Positions 63,668 through 64,000 of a DNA stretch of 64,000 bases are shown piece by piece. Origin of the DNA: Ureibacillus manganicus DSM 26584 (GTDB lineage: Bacteria > Bacillota > Bacilli > Bacillales_A > Planococcaceae); NCBI RefSeq assembly GCF_000772945.1, contig NZ_JPVN01000001.1, positions 124,001 through 188,000 on the forward strand, in the 5' to 3' direction. Each line of letters opens with the position of its first letter. Within the stretch, counting starts at the first letter, position 1. Under the pieces are notes generated by a model that searched no databases, was not told where the DNA came from, and was given only the letters and a program-made list of their open reading frames with translations. A program made the translations under genes and the position numbers.

Positions 63668-64000
63668 TACATCTTCATCACTTTATGAAGACCTTTTCTT
63701 TCACATATTTCAATTCAAAAGGTCTTCATCGCCTTATCAAGACCTTTTCCCTCGCATTTTCCAATTCAAAAGGTCTTCATCACCCTTATCAAGACCTTTT
63801 CCCTCGCATTTTCCATTTCAAAAGGTCTTCATCGCCCTTATCAAGACCTTTTCCCTCGCATTTTCCAATTCAAAAGGTCTTCATCGCCCTTATCAAGACC
63901 TTTTCCCTCGCATTTTCCAATTCAAAAGGTCTTCATCGCCCTTATCAAGACCTTTTCCCTCGCATTTTCCAATTCAAAAGGTCTTCATCGCCCTTATCAA
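63668..64000. repeat. 52-bp tandem repeat array 3 (at least seven units, runs off the window)
   Basis: Dyads start near 63668 (degenerate), then at 63720, 63771, 63823, 63875, 63927 and 63979. The interval is 52 bp, with one of 51. AGGTCTT pairs with AAGACCT, extended outward by AAA/TTT; there is a C-C mismatch at position 8/20, then AT/AT and a small loop. The spacer reads TTTCCCTCGCATTTTCCAAT plus five. The right end of the array is outside the window. Confidence 0.95.

Overview
The window comes from a low-GC, endospore-forming Firmicute. Gene content and order follow Bacillus subtilis closely, but several features point to the Planococcaceae (Lysinibacillus, Solibacillus, Viridibacillus or Ureibacillus type). 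These are the divergent small proteins, the stand-alone murE-like gene and the repeat families. The sporulation genes spoIIGA, sigE, sigG, spoVD, spoVE and an RsfA-type regulator show it is a spore former. The species assignment is inference; no rRNA gene is present.

Layout: 1-1.65 kb holds the right part of an IS1182-like insertion sequence next to a repeat. 1.7-26.9 kb is one long minus-strand run. Read in the direction of transcription it is the division and wall cluster mraZ-rsmH-ftsL-pbpB-[repeats]-spoVD-mraY-murD-spoVE-divIB-ylxW-ylxX-sbp-ftsA-ftsZ, then spoIIGA-sigE-sigG, then ylmC-yggS-sepF-ylmG-ylmH-divIVA and T-box-controlled ileS. murE, murG and murB are absent from their usual places. 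27-41.7 kb corresponds to the B. subtilis ylb block: bshC, a DUF3397-like gene, panE, ylbO, an enoyl-CoA hydratase, rpmF, ylbN, tmcAL, ylbL, ylbJ, coaD, rsmD, an unknown anchored protein, a DUF7147-like gene, ylbG, a GDPD and ylbF. 41.8-43.3 kb holds a stand-alone murE-like gene with the DNPR motif of meso-diaminopimelate-adding enzymes. 44.3-52.4 kb encodes the caa3 oxidase and its assembly: ctaM, ctaG, ctaF, ctaE, ctaD, ctaC, ctaB and divergent ctaA. 53.3-59.4 kb holds pyc, ftsW, ylaN, ylaL and ylaI. 59.5-62.1 kb is an ABC importer. 62.4-63.6 kb is an ECF sigma/anti-sigma pair with a clear autoregulatory promoter.

The genes form three working groups: septum and wall synthesis feeding into sporulation sigma control; translation, coenzyme and RNA functions in the ylb block; and respiration with heme A synthesis and anaplerosis (pyc).

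The most unusual content is non-coding. Three tandem arrays (about 31.94-32.25, 52.67-53.03 and 63.67-64.0 kb) have largely different sequences but share a 52-bp period. In each, the unit holds a 27-nt imperfect dyad with an interrupted stem and a small loop, followed by a 25-nt spacer. A second, GC-richer modular repeat family (22.35-22.81 and 58.34-58.58 kb) has nested hairpins with paired base changes between copies. A third repeat occurs as two inverted copies about 42 kb apart (1547-1647 and 44036-44136). All coordinates and pairings were read by eye; no search or folding program was run.
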